DNA of 64,000 bases from UBA7185 sp964606855. GTDB taxonomy: Bacteria; Bacillota; Peptococcia; Peptococcales; Peptococcaceae. Location of the stretch: NCBI GenBank assembly GCA_964606855.1, contig CAZSHM010000003.1:17800-81799 (forward strand), written 5' to 3'. The notes under the pieces are model-generated. The model did no database searches, was not told the origin of the DNA, and was given only the letters and a program-made list of their open reading frames with translations. Positions within the stretch are counted from its first letter, which is position 1; each line of letters starts with the position of its first letter. Positions 50,630-59,504 of this stretch are shown in pieces. A program made the translations under genes and the position numbers.

Positions 50630-52293
50630 ACGCCGTCCTCCGGCAGGAACATGCGGAACGCCGTGGGCAGGGCGATGCGCGCGCGCAGGGATTCCTCCGT
50701 CATCCAGAGAAAGTTTTCGCTTTGGCGGCCGCATTCCAGATCATAGCAAGTCATCCGCCACTCGACGTGCGTGAAGATGTGCCTGCCCGTGCGCATTTGT
50801 TTCACATCGCGCGGTTCCGTGTGCCAAGCGGCCGCCTGATCGAGCGCCTGCTGGCCGTCCAGCCGTCCCGGCACGTTCGGAAACTGCCAGAGCCCGGCCA
50901 AGAGGCCTGTCGGCGGGCGCTTTTCCACGGCGATGGCATCGCCCGCGCGCAGGAGAAAAACCGTCCGCTCCTCGACGCGCCGCGCGGCGCGTCGCGCCTT
51001 GTGCGGAAGGCTGCGCGCGTTTCCCGCCGCGCGTCCGAGGCACAACTCCCGCAGCGGGCAGCGCGGACAGTCGGGCGCACCGCTCGGCAGGCAGACCGTG
51101 GCCCCGAGTTCCATGAGACTCGGGTTAAACGTATAGGCTCGCGGACCGCTCGGATACACGGCGGATAGCCGCGCCTCCATCCGCTTTCGCGCCGCCGGTG
51201 TCCCCGCGTCCCCGTGATCCTCCAGGAAACGGCTCATCACGCGCACGACGTTGCCGTCCACCGCGGGCGTCGGCGCGTCGAAGCAGATGGAGGCGATGGC
51301 GCCCGCCGTGTAATCGCCGATCCCGGGCAGTGCGCGGATGTCCGCATAGCGCGTCGGAAATCTCCCGCTGTACCGCGAGAGGATGATGCGGGCCGCGCTC
51401 TGCAGATTGCGCGCCCGGTTGTAATATCCCAGCCCCTCCCATAATTTCAGGAGTTTCTCCTCCGGCGCGGCAGCCAGGGCGGCGACATCGGGCAGGGCAC
51501 GCAGGAAGCGCGGATAGTAGCGCTTTACCGCTTCCACCCGCGTCTGCTGCAGCATAATCTCCGAGAGCCAGACATGGTAGGGCTCCCGATCCGCGCGCCA
51601 GGGCAGATCACGGGCGTGTTCCTCAAACCATGGCAGGAGCAGTCCCGGGAGCGCGCCGCAGAGTTCCGCCCTGTGCGCCGAAATGCGCCGCAGCCGGTTC
51701 TGCAGCTTGCGGTAGTAGGGATGCATATGCGGTTCACCGGAAGCATCCGGCCATGCCTCCACAGGCATCCAGAGAACGAGGCTGTTCTCATCCGGCTTAG
51801 GTGTGAGCGGCGCATTCGCGGAGGCAAAAAACGCGAAGGTCACGTTGTAATGCACATGCGCCGCGACCGCCTCTCCGTGCCGCCGGTGGGCCGGAACCGG
51901 CAGAGGATCGAGCGAGAGGATGCGCGCCGTCACCGGCCAAAGGCGTGTCAGCCCGCACTCCTCCCGCACTTCCTCCTCCGCCTTCTCCAGCAGGGACGCT
52001 GCCCCATCCGCGTGCCCTCCCGGCAGACAGCGCGCATGGTAGAGGTTGTGCTCCACGAGCAGGATCTGATCCTCCTGCTCGCTGAGCACCACGGCAGACA
52101 CGGTGATATGTCCCGCCGGGTGCCGCGCCAGCACCGCATCCCCGATCCGCGCACAGAGTCCCTGCAATTCCGCTTTGCAGGCCGCCTCCTCCGCGTCCTG
52201 CGGTTCGTAGGTTCTCAGGGCGTCCAGCGCGCACGTTGCCTGCGCCGTGCTCCCCTCCGCATGTCCCTTGTGCGCACTTCTCCCCGTCGGCAT
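50620..52293 (-). CDS. mutY: NUDIX domain fused to adenine DNA glycosylase MutY
   Basis: 557-residue fusion. The N-terminal NUDIX hydrolase domain (about 60-195) has a box starting GHADGAAS and ending EEVREECGL; the catalytic EE pair is kept, but the first Glu and the Arg of the consensus are Ala and Glu. The MutY part follows from about 215: catalytic Glu245 in LSEIMLQQT, helix-hairpin-helix LPGIGDYTAGAI, Asp346 in TPAVDGNVVRV, and [4Fe-4S] Cys401/409/412/418 with seven rather than six residues between the first two. A MutT-like C-terminal domain (about 440-550) reads 8-oxoG. MutY removes A opposite 8-oxoG. ATG 52293 lies eight bases after AAGGAGG. Confidence 0.93.
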   Translation of the reverse strand: MPTGRSAHKGHAEGSTAQATCALDALRTYEPQDAEEAACKAELQGLCARIGDAVLARHPAGHITVSAVVLSEQEDQILLVEHNLYHARCLPGGHADGAASLLEKAEEEVREECGLTRLWPVTARILSLDPLPVPAHRRHGEAVAAHVHYNVTFAFFASANAPLTPKPDENSLVLWMPVEAWPDASGEPHMHPYYRKLQNRLRRISAHRAELCGALPGLLLPWFEEHARDLPWRADREPYHVWLSEIMLQQTRVEAVKRYYPRFLRALPDVAALAAAPEEKLLKLWEGLGYYNRARNLQSAARIILSRYSGRFPTRYADIRALPGIGDYTAGAIASICFDAPTPAVDGNVVRVMSRFLEDHGDAGTPAARKRMEARLSAVYPSGPRAYTFNPSLMELGATVCLPSGAPDCPRCPLRELCLGRAAGNARSLPHKARRAARRVEERTVFLLRAGDAIAVEKRPPTGLLAGLWQFPNVPGRLDGQQALDQAAAWHTEPRDVKQMRTGRHIFTHVEWRMTCYDLECGRQSENFLWMTEESLRARIALPTAFRMFLPEDGVPG

Positions 52294-52353
52294 ACGCTGC
52301 TCCTCCTTCCGTTTATGGATCCTCCGCTTGCCTTTCCGCCCTCCCGGGAACGC

Positions 52354-52405
52354 AAAAGGCCGCCGCGAGGCGGTCCGCTCTGACGGGACTGCCACTCGCG
52401 GCGGC
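52354..52405 (-). terminator. probable terminator after gltX
   Basis: Perfect 11-bp stem GCCGCCGCGAG / CTCGCGGCGGC around a 25-base partly paired loop, followed by CTTTTG on the minus strand. Confidence 0.6.
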
Positions 52406-52449
52406 GCCATTCTTCCTATCTTCCAGCATCAGCAGACCTGCACGGCCGC

Positions 52450-53982
52450 CTATTCTGCCGCGCACACCCGCGCAAGCAGGGCGATGCCGGCGCGGAGTCT
52501 GGCGAGAGATTCCTCCCTGCCCAGCACCTCCAGGATCTCCGTCACGCCGCCCGGCGTCACCGCGCGCCCGGCGACGGCGATGCGGAGCGGCCAGACGACG
52601 GCGCCGATCTTGACACCGCGCTTTGCGGCATACTCTGTGAGCACGGCATAGAGATGGTCGTTGCTGTAGTCCTCCTCCCGTTCTAAGAGGGGGAGCACCT
52701 CTGTGAGCGTCTGCAGCGAGGAGCCCCGGTCCGTCTTGCTCTTCTTGTTGCAGTAGAGCTCCGTGTCATATTCCGGCATCCGCTCGAAGAAATCGATTTT
52801 CTCCGGAATATCCGCAAACGTCTCGATCCGCGTCTTCACCAGCGCGGCAATTTTGCGCAGGTCATATGCCCGCGTGATCACGCGCCGGATATAAGGCTCC
52901 GCCAGCGCATAATAGGCGTCAAACTCCATGCGTTTGATGTACTCGCCGTTCATCCAGCGCAATTTCTCCACGTCAAAAACCGCCGGCGCTTTGCCGATGC
53001 GGCGGTAGTCGAAGGTTTCGATCAGTTCCTGCAGCGTGAAAAACTCGCGGTTTTCCTCAGGGCACCAGCCCAGGAGCGCCACAAAATTGACGATCGCCTC
53101 CGGCAGAAATCCGGCGTCGGTCAGATCCTCAAAGGAGCTGTGGCCGCTGCGCTTGGAGAGCTTTTTGTGGTTCTCGTCGGTGATCAGCGGCAGGTGGATA
53201 TAGACAGGATTCTGCCAGCCGAAGGCCTGATAGAGCCGCGCGTATTTGGGCGCCGATGACAAGTACTCGTTGCCCCGCACCACATGCGTGATGCCCATCA
53301 GGTGATCGTCCACCACATTGGCGAAATTGTATGTGGGATAGCCGTCGGACTTGATGAGCACCATATCATCCAGGTCGCGGTTCTCCACCGTGATGTTGCC
53401 GTAGAGCTCATCGTGGAAGGTGGTGACGCCCTCCCGCGGGATGTTCTGCCGGATCACATAGGGCTTCCCCTGCGCCAGATTGGCCTTTACCTCCTCCGGA
53501 GACAAATTCAGGCAGTGCTTGTCATACGTGGCGATCCGCGCGCCGCTCTCGGTGATGGTCTCCAGGCTCGCCAGGCGCTCTCTGTCGCAAAAGCAGTAGT
53601 AGGCCTCGCCCTTCTCCACCAGCTCCAGCGCATAGCGCATATAGACACCGGTTTTCACGCGCTCGCTCTGCACATAGGGGCCGCAGCCTTTCTCCCTGCC
53701 GGGACCCTCATCGTAGCGGAGCCCCGTTTTATCCAGCGTGCGATAGATGAGATCCACCGCGCCTTCCACATAGCGCTCCTGATCTGTATCCTCGATGCGC
53801 AGCAAAAAATCGCCGCCCGCATGCTTGGCGATCAGGAACTCGTAGAGGGCGGAGCGCAGATTGCCGATATGCATACGGCCGGTGGGACTGGGCGCGAAGC
53901 GCGTCCGAACTTGAACGGACGCAGAACCGGCCTCCGCGGCAGAATTGCTCCCCGCGACAAGATCCTCCATGATCTCTTTCAT
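52450..53982 (-). CDS. gltX: glutamyl-tRNA synthetase
   Basis: Class I synthetase of 510 residues. APSPTGRMHIGN (HIGH motif) near residue 30 and KLSKRSGH (KMSKS motif). Supplies Glu-tRNA for translation, and also the substrate of HemA for tetrapyrroles in this C5-pathway organism. ATG 53982, nine bases after GGGAGAG; about 22 residues precede the fold. Discrimination between GltX and GluQ-like paralogues: full length and anticodon-binding domain are present, so it is a true GltX. It may be non-discriminating. Confidence 0.96.
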   Translation of the reverse strand: MKEIMEDLVAGSNSAAEAGSASVQVRTRFAPSPTGRMHIGNLRSALYEFLIAKHAGGDFLLRIEDTDQERYVEGAVDLIYRTLDKTGLRYDEGPGREKGCGPYVQSERVKTGVYMRYALELVEKGEAYYCFCDRERLASLETITESGARIATYDKHCLNLSPEEVKANLAQGKPYVIRQNIPREGVTTFHDELYGNITVENRDLDDMVLIKSDGYPTYNFANVVDDHLMGITHVVRGNEYLSSAPKYARLYQAFGWQNPVYIHLPLITDENHKKLSKRSGHSSFEDLTDAGFLPEAIVNFVALLGWCPEENREFFTLQELIETFDYRRIGKAPAVFDVEKLRWMNGEYIKRMEFDAYYALAEPYIRRVITRAYDLRKIAALVKTRIETFADIPEKIDFFERMPEYDTELYCNKKSKTDRGSSLQTLTEVLPLLEREEDYSNDHLYAVLTEYAAKRGVKIGAVVWPLRIAVAGRAVTPGGVTEILEVLGREESLARLRAGIALLARVCAAE

Positions 53983-54031
53983 TCCAGGACACTCTCCCAA
54001 GCATTTTCAAAATGCGAAAATTTGATACCTT

Positions 54032-54060
54032 ATTATACAACAAGAAGTCCAGCGTTTCAA
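54032..54060 (-). promoter_or_regulatory. gltX promoter
   Basis: Minus strand TTGAAA (54055-54060), 17-base spacer, perfect TATAAT (54032-54037). Short leader of about 45 bases. Confidence 0.85.
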
Positions 54061-54198
54061 CCGTTTGTTGCGGCCGGAAGGCTTGATTTTACGGGATTTC
54101 TTAAAGATTTCAAGTCGGAAAACCCGCTTAAACTGGGCTCTGCCAGGAACATATGCGTAACACAAAAAACGCCGAAAAGCACTCCGAAATCTCCGGGT

Positions 54199-54230
54199 TT
54201 CGACATAGGATTCTGCCCCCGTTTTCGACA
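54199..54230. promoter_or_regulatory. two Spo0A-box-like sites
   Basis: TTCGACA at 54199-54205 and 54224-54230 (TGTCGAA on the minus strand), the core of the Spo0A box, same orientation and 25 bases apart. They lie in the 460-base gap upstream of gltX (53983-54442), about 140-170 bases from its promoter. The rest of this gap is AT-richer than its surroundings and holds no gene I can support. Confidence 0.35.
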
Positions 54231-54241
54231 CTTTATCCGTG

Positions 54242-54283
54242 CAAAAAATCCGGGAGTCCCCACAAACACTGGACTCCCGGATT
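54242..54283 (-). terminator. intrinsic terminator after uvrC
   Basis: Perfect 13-bp stem AATCCGGGAGTCC / GGACTCCCGGATT, 11-base loop, followed by TTTTTTG on the minus strand, 160 bases past the uvrC stop. Confidence 0.88.
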
Positions 54284-54442
54284 CTTGTTCTCGCAAAAAC
54301 GTTGTATGTGACCGTCACTAAAAATTTTTTTCTCCGATTCAACGCAACGCTTTTGGCCTGTAATGCCCGTCTTTCGAAGTTAACGCCAGCAATCTTTAGG
54401 AACAGAGCGCAAAAGGATCTTGCGCGTGAGCGCACAGAGACG

Positions 54443-56323
54443 CTATGCGTGCTCGGGCCGTTCTCGGAAGCGCGCCGTCAGATCCTGATGGCTGCGCAGA
54501 TACTCGTATATCTCCCCGGCAAGCTTCGCACTGATGCCCTCCACCTCCGCCAGCTGCTCGGGCGTTGCCTCCAGAATCTTGCGGAAAGAACCGAAATGCT
54601 TGAGCAGATTTTGCTTGCGCTTCTCCCCCACACCCGGAATGTCGTCGAGAATGCTGGCCAGATTCCGCTTGCCCCGCAGGCTGCGGTGGTAGGTGATGGC
54701 AAAGCGGTGCGCCTCGTCGCGCAGGCGCTGGATCAGGAACAGTGCCTGGGAGTCGCGCGCCAGTGCGATGGGCGCCGCATCATCCTCGCGGAAGAGCAGC
54801 TCCTCCTTCTTTGCCAGCCCAAAGGTGGCGATATCGCTGTACCCCTGTTCCGCCATGGCACGGCGGGCATACTGCAGCTGCCCTTTTCCGCCGTCGATGA
54901 TAACCAGGTCGGGCAGCTGTGCAAAGCGCGCCCCGTCATCCTCCTCCTGAATCCGCGCGCGCTCCGCCGTAGCCTCCGAAAAACGGCGCGTGAGCACTTC
55001 GTACATGCTGGCAAAGTCGTTCGGCCCTTCCACCGTCCTGATACGGAAACGGCGATACTGATCCTTCCTGGGCTTTCCATCGATGAACACTGCCATGGAG
55101 GCCACACTCTCGGTTCCCTGCGTGTTGGAGATGTCATAGCACTCCATGCGCCGCGGCAGCCGCGCGAGGCCCAGCGCCTGCTGCAGTTCCAGGAGCGCGC
55201 CCGTGGTGCGCTCCTGCTGCGTCAGATGCTCCAGCTCGTGCTTGGCCAGTGCCTCGTCCGCGTTGCGGCGCACCAGCTCCACCAGATCCTTGGCCTTGCC
55301 GCGCTGCGGAGTCTTGAGATAGACGCGCCCGCCGCGCTTCTCCCCCAGCCACTGCTCGAGCAGGGCCCGCTCCGCCGGCTCCGTCTCCAGAAGGATGCTG
55401 CGCGGCACAAACTGACTGTCCATATAAAACTGTTTGAGGAAAGCGCCCAGCACTTCCTCCGGGCTGTCCTCCCCGGTATCGCGCAGCAGATAGTTCTCCC
55501 GTCCAACCACTTTTCCGCCGCGCACAAAAAAAATCTGCACACAGCTGTTTCGCTCCCCCTGCGCCAGGGCGATCACGTCCTCGTCATCGCCGCTCTCCAG
55601 CACCGCTTTCTGCCGTGTCAGAATCTGTTCCAGCCCCTGCAGCTGATCCCGCAGGAGCGCGGCGCGCTCAAACTCCAGATTCTCCGCAGCCTGCTCCATC
55701 TCCCGCCGCAGCTGCCGCACCAGCCCGTCCTGCCGCCCCTCGAAAAAGAGCGCCACCTGCTCGATGAGCGCGCGGTATTCCTCGCGGCTGACACACCCCG
55801 TGCAGGGCGCGCAGCACATGCCGATCTGCGCGTTGAGACAGGGCCGGTCATTGGTGAAGACCTTTTGCCGGCAACTGCGGAACGGGAAAACGCGCCGCAG
55901 CATCTCCAGAGAACTGCGCAGCTCATTGACACTTGGATAGGGGCCGAAGTAGCGCGCGCCGTCTTTGACTACCTTCCGGGTCACCAGTACCTGGGGATAG
56001 TCCTCGTTCGTGATTTTTAAAAACGGATATGTCTTGTCATCCCTTAAATTGATATTGTATCTGGGCCGGTATTTTTTGATGAGGTTGCACTCCAGCACCA
56101 GCGCCTCCAGCTCGTTGTCGGCCAAGATATACTCCAGATCGTCGATATGCCGCACCAGCGCCTTGGTTTTGGCCTGCTCCGGCTTCAGATCCCGGAAATA
56201 GGAGCGCACCCGGTTGCGCAGGTTGACCGCCTTGCCCACATAGATCACCTTGCCCTCCGCGTCCTTCATCAGATAGACGCCGGGCCCCGTGGGCAGAAGA
56301 TCCAGTTTTGTCTTGAGATCCAT
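54443..56323 (-). CDS. uvrC: excinuclease ABC subunit C
   Basis: 626 residues. Makes both incisions in nucleotide excision repair with UvrB. N-terminal GIY-YIG nuclease (GPGVYLMKDAEGKVIYVGKAVNLRNRV), a Cys-rich region, the UVR motif (EMEQAAENLEFERAALLRDQL), an RNase-H-like second nuclease (CYDISNTQGTESVASMAVF, VIIDGGKGQL), and tandem helix-hairpin-helix (DDIPGVGEKRKQNLLKHFGS). ATG seven bases after GGAGG. Own promoter; single-gene unit. Confidence 0.97.
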   Translation of the reverse strand: MDLKTKLDLLPTGPGVYLMKDAEGKVIYVGKAVNLRNRVRSYFRDLKPEQAKTKALVRHIDDLEYILADNELEALVLECNLIKKYRPRYNINLRDDKTYPFLKITNEDYPQVLVTRKVVKDGARYFGPYPSVNELRSSLEMLRRVFPFRSCRQKVFTNDRPCLNAQIGMCCAPCTGCVSREEYRALIEQVALFFEGRQDGLVRQLRREMEQAAENLEFERAALLRDQLQGLEQILTRQKAVLESGDDEDVIALAQGERNSCVQIFFVRGGKVVGRENYLLRDTGEDSPEEVLGAFLKQFYMDSQFVPRSILLETEPAERALLEQWLGEKRGGRVYLKTPQRGKAKDLVELVRRNADEALAKHELEHLTQQERTTGALLELQQALGLARLPRRMECYDISNTQGTESVASMAVFIDGKPRKDQYRRFRIRTVEGPNDFASMYEVLTRRFSEATAERARIQEEDDGARFAQLPDLVIIDGGKGQLQYARRAMAEQGYSDIATFGLAKKEELLFREDDAAPIALARDSQALFLIQRLRDEAHRFAITYHRSLRGKRNLASILDDIPGVGEKRKQNLLKHFGSFRKILEATPEQLAEVEGISAKLAGEIYEYLRSHQDLTARFRERPEHA

Positions 56324-56401
56324 CCTCCTACCTCCGCTCGTCGTTCCGCTCCGCAAAAATCCGGGCAGGCAGCCGCCTTTCGCTGCACCCGTGCCAGACC
56401 C

Positions 56402-56431
56402 ATCATAGCACATCCGGCTCTTCCGATGCAA
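56402..56431 (-). promoter_or_regulatory. uvrC promoter
   Basis: Minus strand TTGCAT (56426-56431), 18-base spacer, TATGAT (56402-56407), about 80 bases before uvrC. No LexA box recognised. Between this promoter and the spo0A stop lie GC inverted repeats (GCTGCCGCAG / CTGCGGCAGC) without T-run. Confidence 0.7.
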
Positions 56432-56575
56432 GAATTCCCGCGCGGAAAATCTGCTAAAAGGCAGATTGCACGCGTGTTCCCCCGGAGCTGCCGCAGGGGC
56501 CGGAGCTGCGGCAGCCGAAGAGGCAACTTCCGCTGCCTCCGGCGTATGCGCTTTTTTGGGCGTCCCTCCTCGGCG

Positions 56576-57379
56576 CTAATACTTCAGGCGGATGCGGTCG
56601 GAGACCATGGCGATGAATGCGGAGTTTGTCGGCTTTCCCTTCTCCAGATCGACCGTGTAGCCGAAGTATTCCGTCATCAGGTCGATGTTGCCCCGCCCCC
56701 AGGCCAGCTCGATGGCATGCCGAATGGCGCGCTCCACCCGGCTCGGCGTCGTGTCGTATTTGTCCGCGATCTTGGGATACAGTTCTTTGGTGATGGCCCC
56801 CAAAAGGCTGGAGTCCTCCAGAATCAGCAGGATGGCATCCCGCAGATACTGATACCCCTTCAAGTGCGCGGGCACGCCCATGTCGTGCAGCAGCGCGGCC
56901 ACCTCCACCTCCTGCGGCCTGCGCCTTATCCCCCGCAGCGGCGCGCGGAACGCCGCCCCGGACTCCGCCACCGTCAGCACGTCCGCCATCGCGCTCTCCC
57001 GCTCCGGATCCGGATACAATCGACAGACCTCCTGAATTCGCTCATAGATGCCCTCCAGCTCGAACGGCTTGACCAGGTAATCCAGCGCGCCCTTCTGCAG
57101 CGCCCGCAGGATCATGCTCTCGCTGGCCAGCGCCGTCAGCATGATGACCTTCGGCCGGTACGGCTTCCCCTGCAGCCGGTCCAAAACCCCGAGACCGTCC
57201 AGGCGCGGCATAATCATGTCCAATAGCAGCACATCCGGCCGCAGCTGATCCACCAGTTCGAGGCACTTCCAGCCGTCGGAGGCTGTGCCCACCACCTGCA
57301 GATCGTTTTTCTCCCGCAGGAACGCTTCCAGCCCCGCAATAAATTTTTGATTGTCATCCGCCAGCAAGATTTTATACAT
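56576..57379 (-). CDS. spo0A: sporulation master response regulator Spo0A
   Basis: 267 residues, exactly the usual size. Receiver domain with acidic pair Asp8/Asp9, phospho-acceptor Asp54 (LLLDMIMP), Thr82 and Lys104. A variable linker follows, then the Spo0A-specific DNA-binding domain. It shows LLHDMGVPAHLKGYQYLRDAI, YPKIADKYDTTPSRVERAIRHAIELAWGRGN and a C-terminus NSAFIAMVSDRIRLKY. This domain is found only in endospore-forming lineages of Bacillota, though some hosts have lost sporulation. ATG seven bases after GGAGG. Monocistronic, with a promoter carrying no Spo0A box. Confidence 0.98.
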   Translation of the reverse strand: MYKILLADDNQKFIAGLEAFLREKNDLQVVGTASDGWKCLELVDQLRPDVLLLDMIMPRLDGLGVLDRLQGKPYRPKVIMLTALASESMILRALQKGALDYLVKPFELEGIYERIQEVCRLYPDPERESAMADVLTVAESGAAFRAPLRGIRRRPQEVEVAALLHDMGVPAHLKGYQYLRDAILLILEDSSLLGAITKELYPKIADKYDTTPSRVERAIRHAIELAWGRGNIDLMTEYFGYTVDLEKGKPTNSAFIAMVSDRIRLKY

Positions 57380-57497
57380 CTGTCTTCCTCCCCCTCATCC
57401 AGCACATGCCCGCGCATGAAACGGTCCTTGCCGGGCGCACCGCTTCTCTGTACACACAACTTTCGCTGATACGCCATTTGGAAATATTTACTAATTC

Positions 57498-57526
57498 AGT
57501 TTACAGGATCTCTCCGCCTTTTGCAA
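57498..57526 (-). promoter_or_regulatory. spo0A promoter
   Basis: Minus strand TTGCAA (57521-57526), 17-base spacer, TAAACT (57498-57503), about 115 bases before the start. The TTGCAA is part of the 16-bp sequence repeated before cluster A. No sigma-H-like motif recognised. Confidence 0.65.
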
Positions 57527-57588
57527 GTCCTAATTTACATATTTTTACAATTATGCCTTGTTTGACATAAAAAGCCGCGCAGCATCGC

Positions 57589-57618
57589 TTGCCTCTTTGC
57601 CGCACCCTGTGGTAGAAT
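57589..57618 (+). promoter_or_regulatory. probable promoter of the M29 aminopeptidase
   Basis: TTGCCT (57589-57594), 18-base spacer, TAGAAT (57613-57618), 50 bases before the gene. Confidence 0.55.
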
Positions 57619-57670
57619 AAATCGAAAATACCATTCGGCACGGCAAACCGATTCAGAAAGGACGATGCAT

Positions 57671-58780
57671 ATGGATCCCAGAATTGAAACACTGGCGCAC
57701 AATCTCATCCACTACTCCTGCACCGTACAACCGGGGGAGAAGGTGATGATTCATGCGTTCGGCCAGTCGGCGTATCCGCTGGTGCGCCAGCTGGTGAAGG
57801 AAACCTACGCCGCCGGCGCCTACCCCTACGTGCAGCTGGAGGATTACGGCATCAATCGCCAGCTTCTGCTGGGCGCGAGCGAGACACAGCTGCGGCTGAC
57901 GGCGAAACTGGAGATGGCGCAGATGAAGGAGATGGACGCCTACATCGGCATCCGCGCTTCCGAGAACATCGCCGAGTACGCCGATGTGCCGCAGGCACAG
58001 ATTCAGCTCGATCGCAGCATGCGCAGCGATGTGCTGAACGAGCGCGTAAACCACACCAAATGGGTCGTGCTGCGCTATCCCAACCACTCCATGGCCCAGC
58101 TTGCCAACACCAGCCTGGAGGCCTTCGAGGACTTTTACTTTTCCGTCTGCAACCTGGACTACGCCAAGATGTCCCGCGCGATGGATGCCCTGGTGGAGCG
58201 TATGAACCGCGCCGACCGGGTGCACATCACCGGCCCGGGCACGGATCTCGTCTTCTCCATCCGGGGAATTCCCGCGGTCAAATGCGACGGCAAATGCAAT
58301 ATTCCGGACGGGGAGGTCTACACAGCGCCGGTGCGGGATTCCGTCAACGGGGTGCTCACCTTCAACACGCCGTCCGTCTTCGAAGGGTTCACCTACGAGG
58401 ACATCTCCTTCACCTTCCGCGACGGCAAAATCCTGGAAGCCACCGCGAACGACAGCGGAAAGCTCAACGCGGTGCTGGACACGGACGCGGGCAGCCGCTA
58501 CCTGGGGGAGTTCTCCCTCGGCGTCAATCCGTACATTCTCGGCCCCATGAAGGACACGCTCTTCGACGAGAAGATCCGGGGCAGCATCCATCTGACCCCG
58601 GGCCGCTGCTATGAGGACGCGGACAACGGAAACGACTCCAAGATCCACTGGGATCTCGTACTCATCCAGACGCCCGAGTACGGCGGAGGAGAAATCTATT
58701 TCGACGACGAGCTGATCCGCAAGGACGGCGTCTTTGTGCCGGAATCGCTGCAGGGATTAAACAGCGAACAACTCCGCTGA
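57671..58780 (+). CDS. aminopeptidase, M29 family (AmpS/AmpT/thermophilic aminopeptidase-like)
   Basis: Dimeric cytoplasmic metallo-aminopeptidase of 369 residues (371 from ATG 57665). N-terminal half with PGEKVMIHAFGQSAYPLVRQLV. The metal site is in the C-terminal half: NIPDGEVYTAPVRDSVNG, LGEFSLGVNP, SIHLTPGRCYED and SKIHWDLVLIQ hold the expected Glu, His and Asp ligands. ATG 57671 is eight bases after AAAGGA; the ATG two codons upstream is too close. Followed by a small anchored protein on the same strand. Confidence 0.93.
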   Translation: MDPRIETLAHNLIHYSCTVQPGEKVMIHAFGQSAYPLVRQLVKETYAAGAYPYVQLEDYGINRQLLLGASETQLRLTAKLEMAQMKEMDAYIGIRASENIAEYADVPQAQIQLDRSMRSDVLNERVNHTKWVVLRYPNHSMAQLANTSLEAFEDFYFSVCNLDYAKMSRAMDALVERMNRADRVHITGPGTDLVFSIRGIPAVKCDGKCNIPDGEVYTAPVRDSVNGVLTFNTPSVFEGFTYEDISFTFRDGKILEATANDSGKLNAVLDTDAGSRYLGEFSLGVNPYILGPMKDTLFDEKIRGSIHLTPGRCYEDADNGNDSKIHWDLVLIQTPEYGGGEIYFDDELIRKDGVFVPESLQGLNSEQLR

Positions 58781-58867
58781 GTGCCGCCGCGGTTTTCGGA
58801 TGCGCGATGCGGCCGGAGGCGCGCGGGAAGGGCGGGCGCCGGATCCGCGCGCCCGGGAGGACGGTCC

Positions 58868-59290
58868 ATGAAATACTATCTGCTGCTCGTACTCTTCTGT
58901 ACGCTGCTCAACTTCATCCTGCTCTCCGCTGCCAGCAGGCGGCCACAGGCGCAATCGCCGAAGGACACCCCGCAACGGCTCGACGCCGTGGTGCGGAGTC
59001 TGACAAACGGCGATATGCACACGCTCTACCGGCTCTTGGACGCGCCGCTACGGCAGGAGATCTCTGAGTCGGCGCTGCAGGCATTCTGGGATGAGACACG
59101 CCTGCAGTACGGCGCGCTGCACTGCGATCCAAGCGGGATATGCATCGTGCAGGGCGAGGACTGCCAGACCGCCAGCATCCCCTGCAAGTTTGAAAAGGGC
59201 GAGCGGACACTGCGGCTCCGCTTGGACGAGGACGGAGCCATCTCCGGATTGGATCTGACGGAGGAGGATGCGCAGGACCCCTCCCGCTAG
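58868..59290 (+). CDS. small membrane-anchored protein, DUF3887-like
   Basis: 140 residues. An N-terminal hydrophobic segment (YYLLLVLFCTLLNFILLSA) serves as signal anchor. A cone-like domain follows with LDAVVRSLTNGDMHTLYRLLDAPLRQEISESALQAFWDE and YGALH, resembling DUF3887. Two Cys pairs suggest an extracytoplasmic disulfide. ATG 58868 is seven bases after GGGAGG; a longer frame has a poor start. Follows the aminopeptidase by 87 bases. Function unknown. Confidence 0.75.
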   Translation: MKYYLLLVLFCTLLNFILLSAASRRPQAQSPKDTPQRLDAVVRSLTNGDMHTLYRLLDAPLRQEISESALQAFWDETRLQYGALHCDPSGICIVQGEDCQTASIPCKFEKGERTLRLRLDEDGAISGLDLTEEDAQDPSR

Positions 59291-59363
59291 TCGGCCGCGC
59301 GAAGCTCCCTGCCGACAATCCCGCGCGGGAGAACACGCCGTCCCGCACAGGCTTTTCCGCACC

Positions 59364-59411
59364 AAAAAGGGCTGCGGAACCATGCGTTTGCATGATTCCA
59401 CAGCCCTTTTT
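59364..59411. terminator. bidirectional intrinsic terminator
   Basis: Interrupted inverted repeat AAAAAGGGCTG ... CAGCCCTTTTT with an inner CATGC / GCATG stem, between the convergent DUF3887-like gene and AP enzyme C. Confidence 0.85.
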
Positions 59412-59504
59412 GATTGATGCGATGCTACAAATCGCAATCTGCCCGGACTTGCCTGAAAGCCTCCCCGCTCCGCGCAAAAGCGGCTCCGCAGGATCGCCTG
59501 TGGA

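Noticed and set aside
54007..54435. 142-codon minus-strand frame upstream of gltX
   Set aside because: Runs through the uvrC terminator hairpin and the gltX promoter; basic, low-complexity translation.
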